The notes below the pieces were generated by a model that was not told the DNA's origin, made no database searches, and worked only from the letters and a program-made list of their open reading frames with translations. From Agapetus fuscipes (taxonomy: Eukaryota > Arthropoda > Insecta > Trichoptera > Glossosomatidae), in assembly GCA_951799405.1 (NCBI GenBank), contig OX637351.1, forward strand, positions 6,232,251 to 6,296,250: DNA of 64,000 nucleotides, given 5' to 3'. Below, one piece after another: positions 20,600-31,197 of this stretch. Both the position numbers and the translations under genes were made by a program. Numbering within the stretch: position 1 is the stretch's first letter; every line of letters begins with the position of its first letter.

Positions 20600-21005
20600 C
20601 CATTTCTTTCCGTCCTTGCATACTTCTTTCATTTATCCTAATTTGTTAACTGTTGAAAAAATCGTTGTGTTCTGTAATTAATTTGTATTTAGGGGGGAAA
20701 AGCGGACTTGACCTCAAGTATTCAAATCTATCTGTAAACTTAACCATAGCCTTATATGTTAGAAAACTGAGACAGCGCTTTGGTGAGCGTTTTAATTTCC
20801 CTACATTTCTGGTACAGCTCTGTGGTAAGGTTAAAGCGTTGAGTTTTTTTTCACTTAGGGGACAGGCCGTGCGTGATGTTGTGTAAGCGAGAACCTACAT
20901 GTGGATATGTTATAAATAAAAAGGCACTGTTTTGTACACCAAACCACTGTTGGTCGGATGTGGGAACGCAAATTGTTAAAATTATATCGAATGAATGATT
21001 TCAAT
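20600..21005. other. Mostly unassigned; RTE scrap at 20603-20640
   Basis: The first ~40 bp match the CKDR(K)-x-W-equivalent part of RTE elements on the minus strand. A 77-codon plus frame follows (20653-20886) with no recognised domain. Confidence 0.3.
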
Positions 21006-21009
21006 CTAA

Positions 21010-21090
21010 ACCGGTGTGTAGTCTAGTGGTTAACGCTTCGGAATTGTAACCGGAAGTTTGTGGGTTCGATTCCTTGTGGAGCAAAAAGAA
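21010..21090 (+). repeat. SINE-C head only
   Basis: CCGGTGTGTAGTCTAGTGG (A box region) and GGTTCGATTCC (B box) are present. Sequence after GGAGCAAAAA is unrelated to the SINE-C body. Confidence 0.65.
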
Positions 21091-21137
21091 AGAATTTAGT
21101 TTTTAAATAGGAACTTTTTATATCTGCAATTATAATG

Positions 21138-21400
21138 TTCCTTGACTTATAGGTTGGTATGCGGCTGACCACCCATGCTGTAAAAATGGTTCACTAAGCC
21201 AATGTCACCCCTGTTTCAGGGAAGGACGGCAACGAGTTGCAGATCCTATGTTTATTTGAAATTGGGATTTTATATTGTATGTCCACATGCGGCATGTGTT
21301 AGCGCCAACTTGTACGTGTCTGCTTGTGAAAATGCATATTATATTAATTCTTAATGTAATATATGTATGTATCTCTGCAACTTAGATTATATAAGATTAG
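21138..21400 (+). repeat. rep-A, full length
   Basis: TTCCTTGACTTATAGGTTGG to CTTAGATTATATAAGATTAG. A TATGTATG expansion lies just before the 3' end. Confidence 0.75.
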
Positions 21401-21404
21401 TATG

Positions 21405-21760
21405 TGTGATTAGTTAGTATTTTTTTGTACCTGTCGGAATATTTTTAAATTCAAATTAAGAACACGCATTTAGAGATCTCGGTGTTGCCTTATCTATGCC
21501 CCTGTGAATTAACGGGGAAAAACGGTTAGAGCTTATGCGCTGTTCACCCCACGAATATTAAATACCAATTAAAGAGTTTTGTTCACTAACATTTTTGTTA
21601 AATATGCTAACTAACACTATTTGCATATCCGCTGTTTGGCCAAAGCATGCTGACGATGGACTCGACACAATTAAAAAAATACTCGGCAATGTGACGTCAT
21701 CCATCTTTAATAATAGTCTATAATCTCATGCAATAATATTTATGATTCATAATACAGTTA
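21405..21760. other. Unassigned sequence
   Basis: AT-rich, no frame or repeat recognised. Confidence 0.4.
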
Positions 21761-21761
21761 T

Positions 21762-22358
21762 GCACACTGTATAAGTTCGCGATTAGACATGCCGCATATG
21801 ATCTTACGTATCTACAACCTAAAACCCGAAATCTCAAATGAACATAAGCTGTGCAACTTTTGCCAACTTTTCCTTTTTGCCAAGCTTTTGACCATGTTAC
21901 AGTTACCGTCCGGCTTTATGGCCGGTAGAGGCTGTGTCGATCAGATTTTCACTCTACGACAACATGTTGAAAAACAATTGTCGGTGAGGGGGAAACTGTT
22001 CACGGACTTTGTAGATCTGGAAATAGCTTTTGACTCAGTGGACAGAGGTATGTTGTGGGTTGTTTTGAAAGCATTTGGAGTGAATGGGGCTCTCTTAAAT
22101 GCTGCGCATGCTAACTATGAAAATAGTATGGCATGTGTTCGTATTGATGGTGAGTATAGTGAATGGTTTGAAGTTTATAAGGATGCAAGGCAAGGATGTG
22201 TGATGAGTCCGTGGCTATTCAACATATTCATGGAGTCAATACAGGCAACTTTGCAATGAGATTAGATTAGATCCTAAAACAGGGAGGGCATCATATTGAC
22301 AAAGTGAGCTGTTTTTACAGCATGGGTGGTTAGCCTCATTTCAACCTATAGGTCAAGG
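21762..22358 (-). repeat. rep-A split by an RT fragment
   Basis: Two parts of one minus-strand rep-A (about 21762-21870 and 22265-22358) are separated at the AGGGAAGG region by the reverse transcriptase piece at 21872-22232. The right edge also carries GAGATTAGATTAGATC, like a rep-A 3' end in the opposite orientation. Confidence 0.6.
21872..22232 (+). pseudogene. RTE-type reverse transcriptase, central fragment
   Basis: Open plus-strand frame with GFMAGRGCVDQIFTLRQHVE (RT motifs before A), FTDFVDLEIAFDSVDRGMLW (motif A, with DFVDLE-x-AFDS) and RQGCVMSPWLFNIFM (motif B). It stops before the catalytic YADD box. No stop codon occurs in about 120 codons. It covers the RT part just upstream of, and overlapping, that kept at 4682-5880, from a related but distinct subfamily. 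Confidence 0.85.
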
Positions 22359-22372
22359 GATAACACAAAATA

Positions 22373-22567
22373 CATCTAATCTAAATTGCAAAGATATGTA
22401 ACATTGGGGATTCACATTACATGCATTCTCACAATCAGACACGTATAAGTTCGCGCTTGAACATGCCGCATGTGGACCTACAATATAAAAACCCAAATCT
22501 CAAATGAACATACACCCTGCAACTTTTGCTGACCTATCCCTGAAACAGGGGTGACATTGGCAAAAAA
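22373..22567 (-). repeat. rep-A, 5'-truncated
   Basis: Minus strand starts at GCCAATGTCACCCCTGTTTC and ends GCAATTTAGATTAGATG. Loss of the 5' end with an intact 3' end fits retroposition. Confidence 0.75.
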
Positions 22568-22711
22568 AAAACACTAATTTTATAATAGCAATGTTAAAAT
22601 AACAGAAATCGCTACAAAAACCATACTTTAACACATAAAAACTTACTACCTTCAGAATAACTATAATTGCGATGTATATTAAAATAATCACATTCTCCGG
22701 CCGGGCACGTC

Positions 22712-22795
22712 GCCCCACGGCGCAGTGGTTAGAGCGGCCGCTATCCGAGCCGGCATCTAGGGTTCACATCGTGTGGGATACAAGACCGGCAAGGT
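22712..22795 (+). repeat. tRNA-like segment, weak
   Basis: GGCGCAGTGGTTAGAGCGGCC followed ~30 bp later by GGTTCACATC resembles A and B boxes of a tRNA-derived SINE. No body or tail was recognised. Confidence 0.3.
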
Positions 22796-22925
22796 TAGGT
22801 TTGGTTCACTCATAAGTAAGAGAATAACATCTCGTAATGATCGTGTTGATTGTGGTCGATTGTGGGGTTGAAGCGATGCGCAACCTTTTGGACACCAAAA
22901 AAAATACTAGTTGTAGGCTGCTGAT

Positions 22926-23160
22926 GCTGGAGTGATGTTTTCCGGGTTCTGTTGTCGTGGTCTATGGGAGCTGGGGCTTCCGTACGTTTCGAGAAGAAAG
23001 TCTGGACGATTAGAACTGTGAGGTCATCACAGTTCTCATCAAGATCATCTTCATCATAATACTTTAGGCTGAAGAAGCCCATCGTAGACGTAAGCGAAAC
23101 GTCCGGAAGCTCCAGCTCCCATAAATCACGGCAACAGATCCCGGAAAACATCACTCCAGC
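22926..23160. mobile_element. FB-I foldback, complete, 235 bp
   Basis: Arms GCTGGAGTGATGTTTTCCGG and CCGGAAAACATCACTCCAGC are exact inverses and continue with small mismatches for ~65 bp, to CGTTTCG / CGAAACG. The centre has a second hairpin (AACTGTGAGGTCATCACAGTT). A ribozyme-like core lies at 23067-23110. Confidence 0.75.
23067..23110 (+). ncRNA. Hammerhead-like core in FB-I
   Basis: CTGAAGA, then AGCCCATCGTAGACGTAAGC, then GAAAC. The stem here is mostly lost, but comparison with 14418-14460 suggests an ancestral GCCCAT/ATGGGC helix. Confidence 0.3.
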
Positions 23161-23246
23161 AAAAAAATGATTTCTTAGATAAATAAAATATGCCATGTCA
23201 GTCATCTCTGTAGTTATTTGGTTGGGCCTTCACAAACCAAGATAAA

Positions 23247-23490
23247 GAAGCTGTTACTGTTACTGTATACTACCGCCGTTCCACTAGGGGTGGCTGGTAC
23301 CTCCGCGGATGCGTCTTCACTTTTTTATGTCCTTGCATACCTCTTTCATCTCTTCAAAATTCATCACTCTCTTCACACATACTCTTCTCTTATTCTCCCT
23401 CTGCAGGTTCCATTCTTCTGCAATTTCACGTATTTGGTCTATCCATTCCTTCTTCGGTCTTCCCCTTCCACGCTTTCCTCTGACATTCAA
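23247..23490 (-). pseudogene. RTE-type LINE 3' fragment
   Basis: Minus-strand frame reads SLNVRGKRGRGRPKKEWIDQ and REIAEEWNLQRENKRRVCVK, the RTE C-terminus. The 3' end is an ACAGTAACAGTAACAG repeat. It is a different subfamily from 4682-5880. Confidence 0.75.
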
Positions 23491-23587
23491 GGAATACAAG
23501 CAATTTATTACATCCAGTTATAAAAAAGAAACAAGCAAACATTAAAAAATCTACACAACATCTATAAAAATGACAATTGAGTCTTTA

Positions 23588-23690
23588 CCTTAGCCGCCTA
23601 CATTACAGATCAGCCGCCATTTTGTACGATCTTTGCATACTTCTTTTACTTTACCCAGAGGCATAACCTTTTTCATAAAAGCTCTTCATT
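23588..23690 (-). pseudogene. RTE 3' scrap
   Basis: Matches the last ~100 bp of the subfamily at 52985-53470 (GGCGGCTGATCTGTAATG on minus). Confidence 0.6.
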
Positions 23691-23978
23691 TTTCTACAAA
23701 ACGAACAAAACAAGAAAAATATTTAAAAAAAGGTTGACCCTAACTCCATTCATATAAATGTGGCACAATTATTTATTTATCATCGATCAGTTGGTTCACA
23801 AATTGCAGTGGTCGCTCATCCCGGGCCCGCGTGCCGGCGCGGCTCGATGGCCGCCATCGCTGCACATCTCGACGCTCATTACGTCCTATACTGTGTTTTG
23901 TGATAATTTCAAAATAATATGAAATACAAGACAGAGTGGAATCAAGGGTGTAGACATTTACGGAAATAACCATAAAAA

Positions 23979-24250
23979 AACGCAACTAAGCTTATTTTTT
24001 TGTACATAGATTTGTGAAGAGGAATGCAATTCACAAACCTATTCTGCCTGGCCAGAAACAGGTATTCATATCATCAATTAATAATTCATTCTTGTTTATT
24101 TTAATGGATTATATTCATTAATACTAACCCAATGACATATGTTGAACCAGGGTCAAAGTTATGGTCAAATGACCCACGCGGGGATCGAACCAACGTTATT
24201 CTATTCCAAATACGCTAGTAAGATCAGCCTTTTGCCCCCCTCGGCCATAA
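23979..24250 (-). repeat. SINE-J, with a SINE-B 3' scrap at its left edge
   Basis: Minus strand shows the head (GGCCGAGGGGGGCAAAAGGC), GATCTTACTAGCGTATTTGG, the B box GGTTCGATCCCC and the TTTCTGGCCAGGCAGAATAGG 3' block. AAAAAACGCAACTAAGC at 23979-23996 is the 3' end of a SINE-B. Confidence 0.7.
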
Positions 24251-24253
24251 CAC

Positions 24254-24668
24254 CGACTTCTTGCCTGCATTATCCCCGAAGGCATCGCATGTGGTGATTC
24301 GGGACCTATTTATTTTTACGGGTCAGGGGGCCGGCCTCACACCAACACAGTTGAAATAGGAGTTTCCCAGCTCCCGAGGGTGCTGGTTCTCATTTATTGG
24401 GAAGGCTGAGTAAACCTTGCCGGTATTGGGGTTGGAAATAAACACCGAAACGGGAAATCATTTCTGACACCCTCGGCAGGAATCGAACCCTTGCTCTCAG
24501 TATAGAATGCAAGCATTCTACCAACTGAGCTGTCGACCGGACTTTTTACGAGCTTGGTCGTCGCTACAAAGTGCCAATACTCAAGCAAACCCCAGTTGCT
24601 GTAAGACTGGATGAACCTCTGGTGACCGGTAATTGATAACGGTTTATGACTTTTTCAACCCGGAGAAG
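24254..24668 (-). repeat. Composite SINE-C + SINE-B (long form)
   Basis: The SINE-C part is headless and stops at the foldback starting near 24676. The junction ACGACCAAGCTCGTAAAAAG then GTCCGGTCGACAGCTC matches other composites. The SINE-B end lacks the GTGTAGCTTAGTTGCG terminus. Confidence 0.75.
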
Positions 24669-24675
24669 ACCAGAA

Positions 24676-24866
24676 GCGCTATTCTGCTAAATTCTTTACG
24701 ACCTAAAGGCGACGAGCTGGCGATTCGTGTCCAAAAATAAGATGTACCTACTGTGATTTTTTTCTATAGAGTTCTTTCACAAGCGCTAACGCTCCCGATT
24801 TGTTTTGAACACGAATCGCCAGCTCGTCGCCTTTAGGTCGAAAGGAATTTAGCAGAATAGCGCATC
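24676..24866. mobile_element. Foldback MITE, 191 bp
   Basis: GCGCTATTCTGCTAAATTC (24676) and its inverse GAATTTAGCAGAATAGCGC (to 24866) extend to ~60 bp arms with few mismatches, around a ~65 bp loop. No clear target duplication was found. The family is unknown. Confidence 0.75.
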
Positions 24867-25850
24867 AGGGCTCCAAGCTCCTTTGGACGTCCCTTCTCAC
24901 TAAGGCGATCATTTTACTTCAATCTTGAATACATCCCTCTCGCTCTCACTTGCATTACAACTTAATGCTAGACAGGGACACCGCGTTGTTATTTTAAATA
25001 TCATTTTATTACGAATGGCGGTTCAGTGCGGAGTTAAATTATAAAAATCTAATATTAATTCAAGCGCCATGTTTTCGTCGATCTTGTATGAAATGAAAGT
25101 GCAGAGGCGTAAACAAATAAATATTATTGTTAACATTTAATATACCGTTGTGTTTTTAGGGTTCAAAAGTCTTTTAATTAACAAAACTAGTGTTTGGGCG
25201 GATTGTTAGGTAGGTTTGTTATGGGTAGCTGGTCATAAAATCCTTTGTCCTTGTACCTATAATCTGACCTATCCAATTTACCCAATCACCAGTATCCAGT
25301 TTCTGTACTTGTTCGAACGCGGTAGTGCACAGACTTGTCACCATCGCAGTATTCATCGCGCGCGAAAGAAGGAAAAATACGAAGAACGCGAAGAGTGCTC
25401 CGCGAAGAAACCAACCATTGGAGATCAAGGTGAGTCCTGAATTAATTCCGTGATTCCTATCCCCCTGTTTCCTCATGGTTAGCTGCCTTGGCAGATTTGC
25501 TGGGCAGTTCGCTCGAACGCGGTATATTGAGAACCAGCGCGGTTTATAAACCCTCCCCACGCATCACATGGTAAAACCAAACTTGGTGTTATCAACTGGT
25601 CTTCTTTCATGGATATTTATTTTACACTTAGATATATTTAACAATTTTTATTTATTTTTAACAATTCACATTTATGGTTTGGCACTTTACATTTATTTTA
25701 CATTTGGTCTTCACTTACAATGCCTTTCTTGTTCAAAAACAGAGCGTCGTATATGGACTGGACATTGTAAACAATCTTGAACAAATATATATTGCAGTTA
25801 TTATTTTAGAACAATTATTATAGAACAATGGCTAATATCGGCCAATTATT
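24867..25850. other. Unique-looking sequence with an exon-like segment
   Basis: None of the dispersed families was recognised here, unusual for this window. 25310-25434 is CpG-rich, and GATCAAG|GTGAGT at 25428-25440 resembles a 5' splice site. A 74-codon frame (25216-25440) crosses it but has no recognised domain. TTCGAACGCGGTA occurs at 25313 and, imperfectly, at 25513. It may be a host 5' exon or the leader of an LTR element. Confidence 0.3.
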
Positions 25851-25852
25851 AT

Positions 25853-26060
25853 GATTTATGTGGTGAAAACTGTTTTTGGCTGCACCCCACCTCAAGAGCC
25901 CTCTGAAAGATTGCTCGTCGTTAGTTAGAAAGCGCCAATTATGAAGTAAGATCCGGCTGCTGTAAGGCTAAAATTAAAAAAATAAAATTAGGCTGATTTA
26001 TTTGGTGAGCGCTGTTTTTGTGTGTATCACACCTCAAGAGCCCTCAAGGCTAGGTGTGGA
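25853..26060 (-). repeat. Two tail-E fragments
   Basis: GGGCTCTTGAGG(T)G on the minus strand occurs twice (about 25853-25978 with ~50 bp of SINE-C end, and 25985-26060), each followed by CAGC-x-CTCACCA-like sequence. The outer parts have decayed. Confidence 0.6.
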
Positions 26061-26157
26061 TGTGACAATGAGGTCCACACGTGAATTGTCATAGATAATA
26101 GTGTCCTCATCCGGCCGGGTTGCCAGGGAAAACACATATAAAAGTTTTATTATAGGA

Positions 26158-26357
26158 ATTCCTTAACTTATAAGATGGTATGAGACTGACCACGCTTACT
26201 GTAAAAACTGGTTCACTTTTTCCAATGTCCCCCTGTTACAGGAAATGTCTCCTCCCAATTGGACTTCCAATGGAATCTAAGTTCATTTGCAACGTATGTC
26301 GATTATCATTCGAATCTTAAATGATATATATCTTTGCAGCTTAGATTTAGATTATCA
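26158..26357 (+). repeat. rep-A, divergent, internally deleted
   Basis: Starts ATTCCTTAACTTATAAGATGG, keeps CCCCCTGTTACAGG and ends TTGCAGCTTAGATTTAGATTA. The centre (26265-26310) does not align. Confidence 0.6.
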
Positions 26358-26460
26358 ATACAAAATTTATAAAGCGCCTTTTATGACAGTGTGTCACTGC
26401 AAAGGCGCTTGTCCGTGTGATTGAACGAAGAGGTGAGTCTTGAGACTTCTTTTCAACCAA
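26357..26460 (-). repeat. CR1/L2 LINE 3' end
   Basis: ~100 bp identical in order to 19530-19635 (AAGCGCCTTTTATGACAG on plus). It has a few coding codons only. Confidence 0.7.
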
Positions 26461-26856
26461 TTGGAAAGCCACAGCACTTCAAGAGATACGCCAATGCCCA
26501 AACAATTTGATAGCAATTCAGTACAATTATATAGTCCCCCACATCTCTATCGCTGTACATCGATAATTTTAAATAATTACACCAGATGAAATGTTGTGAA
26601 CTTTAACTGGAATATCCACCATCACTGTCGGTGATTTCAAAACAATAATTGGTCCCACTTGTGCACAATTTTATGGTTTTTTTTTATATATATATTTATC
26701 AATTTAATTCGTGGCTTACCTGATTTCTCACATCTTAGGCCCGGTACATACACAACGTTATCTTTTAGCAACGTTGGCTTTATGCTGAATGAAAAGGACG
26801 TACTTATATCAAACGTGACGGTAGTTTTTTTTATCAGTTTTAAAGTTTCATACAAC
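26461..26856. other. Unassigned AT-rich sequence
   Basis: Two short frames overlap on opposite strands (26637-26880) without recognised motifs. Confidence 0.35.
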
Positions 26857-27144
26857 GTCAGCCTCATACCAACCTATTAGTCAAGAAAACTAATCTAATC
26901 TAATCTAAGTTGCAAAGATATGTTACATTGGAGATTCAGATTACATGCATTCCCACAACCAGTCACGTACAAGTTCGCGCTTGCGCATGCCTCATGTGAA
27001 CCCACAACATAAAAACCAAATCTCAAATGAACATACACCCTGCAACTCTTGCCGTCCTTCCCTGTAACAGGGGTGACATTGGCAAAGAGAACCATTTTTA
27101 CAGCATGTGTGGTCAGCCGCATACCAACCTATAAGTCAAGGAAC
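26857..27144 (-). repeat. rep-A, full length, after a 30 bp rep-A scrap
   Basis: The complete copy (26890-27144) ends in a long (TTAGA)n-like run, GATTAGATTAGATTAG on minus. A second 5' end (TTGACTAATAGGTTGG, 26857-26888) lies downstream of it, giving a head-to-tail arrangement. Confidence 0.75.
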
Positions 27145-27193
27145 AACCTCAATCTATAATATGTCAGTTTGAACCGTGGATCGTTATCAGGAT

Positions 27194-27744
27194 GACCGGT
27201 ACGTGGTCCAGTGATAACACTTCGGACTAGTAAATTGAAGGTTCGAATGCCGAACGAGCACAAAAAATTTACCATTTATATTTTCAAATTTGCTCTTCGC
27301 TGGGTTGAAAAATTCATAAACCTTAACCAAAGACCGGTCATCAAAAGGTCCATCCAACCTTACAGCAAATGGTTCTTGCTTGAGAATTGGCGCTTTCTAG
27401 CGACGACCAAGCACGTAAAAAGTCCGGATGATAGCTCATTTGGAAGAATGTTTGCATTCCATGCCGCGAGCTCGGGTTCGAATCTCGCCGAGGGTATCAG
27501 AAATGATTCCCCGTTTCGGTGTTTATTTCAAACCCCAAAATAAAATACTGGCAAGGCTTACTCAGCCTTCACAAGAAGTGAGTACCAGCCCCCCCGGGAG
27601 CTGGGAAACCCCCACTTCAATTAGAAGTGGTTGGTGTGAGGCCGGCCCCCTTACCCGTAAAAATAAATAGATCCCGAATCGCCACATGCGACAACGATAA
27701 CGCAGGCAAGAAGTTACACTATATGTGTAGCTTAGTTGCGTTTT
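27194..27744 (+). repeat. Composite SINE-C + SINE-B (long form), nearly complete
   Basis: Best full-length C+B unit. The SINE-C head is slightly altered (GACCGGTACGTGGTCCAGTG), with a body to GACCAAGCACGTAAAAAG. SINE-B follows with B box GGTTCGAATCTC, to GTGTAGCTTAGTTGCG. It has two potential Pol III promoters ~230 bp apart. Confidence 0.85.
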
Positions 27745-28424
27745 AAGAAAATATAAAATTTGACACGTTAAAGCATGTTTTGTATGACTACACAATTGCA
27801 ACGTTTGACAGGACTGAGACAAAAGTGGCAGATAGTATGTATCAATGCAGTACCTAAGCTAGTTTCTGCTCCTCTATGTAATTACTCAACAAATATGAAA
27901 TTCGAAAAACAGGTGGTGCTGTATTCTGCTAATTATAATAGTATGCGACAACATACGATCGTGAGAAAACTCGAGCGATAAAGATCTACTAACCGTTAAA
28001 AAGCGACCGATGCGATAGAGTGATAAGATTCGAATAATAACTAATTACAAGTGGGACTCGATAAAAAAAACCGTAAATATCATATTTGCAAACATGACAT
28101 TTCAAAAACAAATTGTAACGGTCGAAATCAGCGTCTTCTTTTTCTGTTTGTGCCTCTTCAGTGAAGAATACCGGCGTTATGACCGAGGGAGTCAAGTGGG
28201 CTGGGGTAGTAGTCTCATCAGGACGGTAGATAGCATCTTAGAGTCGACGGTACGTTAGAGTTACCTATTTGAAATCTTACCATAGCGCCGCTAGGTGTCA
28301 ATGGGTGCATCTGATTGGTCAATTAGTTAAATACCTCACATCGGTACTGGTAGACTCGACACTCTTCATCTGACGGTAACGTTCATGCTAACTACGAGTA
28401 CCATATGTATGGTTTGCATATCCT
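27745..28424. other. Unassigned sequence
   Basis: No named repeat or gene domain. Short frames only. Confidence 0.35.
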
Positions 28425-28580
28425 GATCTTTCTAGCGTATTTAGAATAGAATAACGTAGGTTCGATCCCCGCTTCTGTCATTTGACCATAAATTTGATCT
28501 TAGTTCAAGCAACACCTCTGCGGCACCCTTCCAGGGTGACATAGACCCCTAAGACTTTCAAGAATACATAAAAAAATAAG
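28425..28580 (+). repeat. SINE-J head + tail-D
   Basis: GATCTTTCTAGCGTATTTAG and B box GGTTCGATCCCC, then at about 28513 a switch to CACCTCTGCGGCAC and a decayed tail-D. This joins tail-D to a different SINE head. Confidence 0.6.
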
Positions 28581-28819
28581 CCATACCTCACATGATCATA
28601 AATTTAATATTCTAAAAACGTAATTTTGCAAAAACATGTGTGTAGGGAGGTATTTGCGTGTTAGCAAACAATAGCAATAAAATTGCAATTAAATGAGAAT
28701 TTTAAAATTATCCTACATTCCGGTTTTTTAAGATGGTAGGTAGCCTTAAAGGGGGTTGAGTTGAGCCTTAATTGCTTTATCAAAGAGCATGTGAAGAAAG
28801 GACTATAGTCTATAATCCA

Positions 28820-29065
28820 ACAGTGCTATTCTTAGACATTTTGGTCGTCCGTTGAGCCCACGCTTTGACAAACTAATGATGCCTGGGCTGGAAGTCTCAT
28901 CACCACATTCATTCTTACCTACCGAATTTTGGTAATATTTGTATGAAGACTAATCAGCAGTTCACTTGCGGCCATCTTGGATTGACAGGTCTTCATACAA
29001 ATGCATCATTAGTTTGTCAAAGTGTGGGCTCAACGCACGACTAAAATGTCTAAGAATAGCACCGT
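28820..29065. mobile_element. FB-F foldback, complete
   Basis: CAGTGCTATTCTTAGACATT and AATGTCTAAGAATAGCACCG-like ends enclose ~115 bp arms (TTTGACAAACTAATGATGC on the left) with almost no loop. There is no coding sequence. Confidence 0.8.
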
Positions 29066-29067
29066 AA

Positions 29068-29200
29068 GTTGCAAAGATGTAGGTATCAACATTAAGGATT
29101 CATAATTAATACATGCCAACAAGCAAATACTTGAGTAAGTACGTGATTTCGCTTTTACACATGCTACAAGCTACCTGCAATAAGAAAATATGACTCAAAT
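29068..29200 (-). repeat. rep-A, divergent fragment
   Basis: Shows AAGTTGCAAAGATGTAGG and ACATGCCAACAAGCAAATAC, the rep-A 3' half at lower identity. Confidence 0.45.
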
Positions 29201-29229
29201 TGAAAATGTACATATTACCTACACAAATA

Positions 29230-29380
29230 CCTACGCTGGTTCGAATCCCATCGTGCCTCTTATCGATAATTTTGATTCTGGTTCAACAGACGTCATTGGG
29301 TAGATAATTGTACCTATATGTTATTTACCTCTTTCGGGGTAAGTAAAAATAGGTTTGTAAATTGCATTTCTCTTTCAAAT
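29230..29380 (+). repeat. SINE-J, divergent
   Basis: B box GGTTCGAATCCC, TTGATTCTGGTTCAACAGAC and a degraded AAATAGGTTTGTAAATTGCA end. Confidence 0.5.
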
Positions 29381-29561
29381 TCTTGTGCGTCTTCACTGAA
29401 GATTGCCAATTATCATAGAAATTTGCACCTCTGACGCGCTGCTGCTAGAAAGAGGGTTCTTGTGCTTCTGCCAAACCACTGTTTCAGGTTCTTCAACCAA
29501 TATGTTTTCCTTCAACCTGGAGCTCGTCTTCCCTCAATGCTTTCCTGTATGATAACAATAA

Positions 29562-29674
29562 CAATATTAGGTTTATTTATTTGTTGAGCGCTGTTTTTGT
29601 GTGTATCACACCTCAAGAGCCCTCTGCGAGCTTGGTTGTCGCTGTAGAAAGCGCCAATTCTCAAGCAAGACCCA
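29562..29674 (-). repeat. Tail-E + SINE-C, left part of a split copy
   Basis: Tail-E (GAGGTGTGATACACACAAAA on minus) joined to the SINE-C end. The copy resumes at 31201, the gap being the palindromic element 29675-31197. Confidence 0.8.
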
Positions 29675-31197
29675 TAGTCTAAGAGCTAGACGTATGAAAC
29701 CTTACCTCATCGACTACCAGGCAGAGACATGGTCAGGCTGGTAGTTTGCATCGAGTACATGATTTTTTCACAGATCTGCCGTTTCCTATCCTGGAGCGTT
29801 TTGGATGCGGCCTCTTCAAAGAGGCCCAAAAAATGGTGCAAACTACCTCATCGACTACCAGGCAGAGACTAGTAAAAACTAATGCTCCATATTAATTACC
29901 TGCTTTTTGCATAAAAAAAAATATTCCAAACCTGGAGCGTTTTGAATGCGGCCATTTTTTTGTAAATTATAAAAAACGATCTTTTGAAGTTAGTTGTATC
30001 AGCCATGGAAATAAAGTAAAAAAATATGATATTACATACATTACTTGTAATAAGAGGATAAACATACTACAAATTTGTATTTCCAACCCTTCTTGTTCAG
30101 GAGAAAAGGGGGTAAAATATTATTTTGTACAATATATTTTATAACTCAAAAACAAAATAAAAAATATGATATTTTTGTACGTCAAATATAAGAACATAAA
30201 TTTTTATACAATAATGACCTCTTACATATTCTTGCTATCTGCTGTAGTTTCAGAGCATTTTCTAAAAAACTTTACGACAGTTCCCGTTTTTGGTTCAAAA
30301 TTCGGTTTGAACGCCTTAGTATTTTATTTTAAAAATTTATAAAAAATACCATCACCTAGAAGATTAAATTTCCTTTAAAATTGTACGAATATTTACTCTT
30401 TTATTGTGAAAGGATTGTATGTTATAGCGGTTTAACTTTTGTAACGTATTTTGATGGTTGTATATAAGTACCTACCTATCTAGCACGAGTATCTGCGTAA
30501 TATTATGATGATTTCATATTATCATCATAATATCACGCAAAATATGTTACCACAAGATTAACCGCTATTCTGTTCAAACCTTTCACGATAAAATAGTTTA
30601 TATCCATACAGTTTTACAGGCAATTTAATCTTCTAGGGGATGGTATTTTTTATATATTTTTACAATCAAACACTAAGGCGTTCAAACCGGATTTTGACCA
30701 AAAAACGGGAAACGCTGTAACGGTTTTTGGGAAAATATTTCACTTCAAACTTTATTTTCTCTGAAACTATAGCAGATAGCAAGAATATGTAAGAGGTCAT
30801 TATTGTATAAAAATTTATGTTTCTATATTTTACGTACAAAAATATCACAATTTCTATTTTGTTTTTGAGTTATAAAATATATTGTAAAAAATAACATTTT
30901 ACCCCTTTTTCTCCTGAACAAGAAGGGTTGGAAATACAAATTTGTAGTATGTTTATCCTCTTATTACAAGTAATGTATGTAGTATAATATTTTTTTACTT
31001 TATCTCCATGGCTCATACAATTAACTTCAAAAGATCGTTTTTTATAATTTACAAAAAAATGGCCGCATTCAAAACGCTCCAGGTTTGGAACATTAATTTT
31101 TGTGCTAAAAGCAGGTAATTAATGTGGAACATCACCTCTTACTAGTCTCTGCCTGGTAGAAATGAGGTAAGGTTTCGTGCGGCCGGCTCTTACACTA
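29675..31197. mobile_element. Large foldback element, 1.52 kb, 3 bp target duplication
   Basis: Ends TAGTCTAAGAGC and GCTCTTACACTA are imperfect inverses, flanked by CCA at 29672-29674 and 31198-31200. Almost the whole element is one palindrome. Arms of ~650 bp match down to an inner hairpin (GCGTAATATTATGATGAT / ATCATCATAATATCACGC, 30494-30538). The left arm carries a ~144 bp extra block (about 29731-29873) bounded by a 24 bp direct repeat beginning CCTCATCGACTACC. No transposase frame longer than 60 codons is present. The superfamily is not assigned. Confidence 0.85.

Noticed and set aside
20499..20681. Cysteine-rich small protein
   Set aside because: Generated by the 15 bp minisatellite (CFVMC repeats).
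22810..23205. 131-codon minus-strand gene
   Set aside because: It spans the FB-I foldback and its frame depends on the inverted arms; other FB-I copies do not keep it.
29675..31197. CACTA-superfamily transposon
   Set aside because: A 3 bp duplication fits, but CACTA is at the wrong (3') end and the left end reads TAGTC, so the orientation is opposite to that superfamily.
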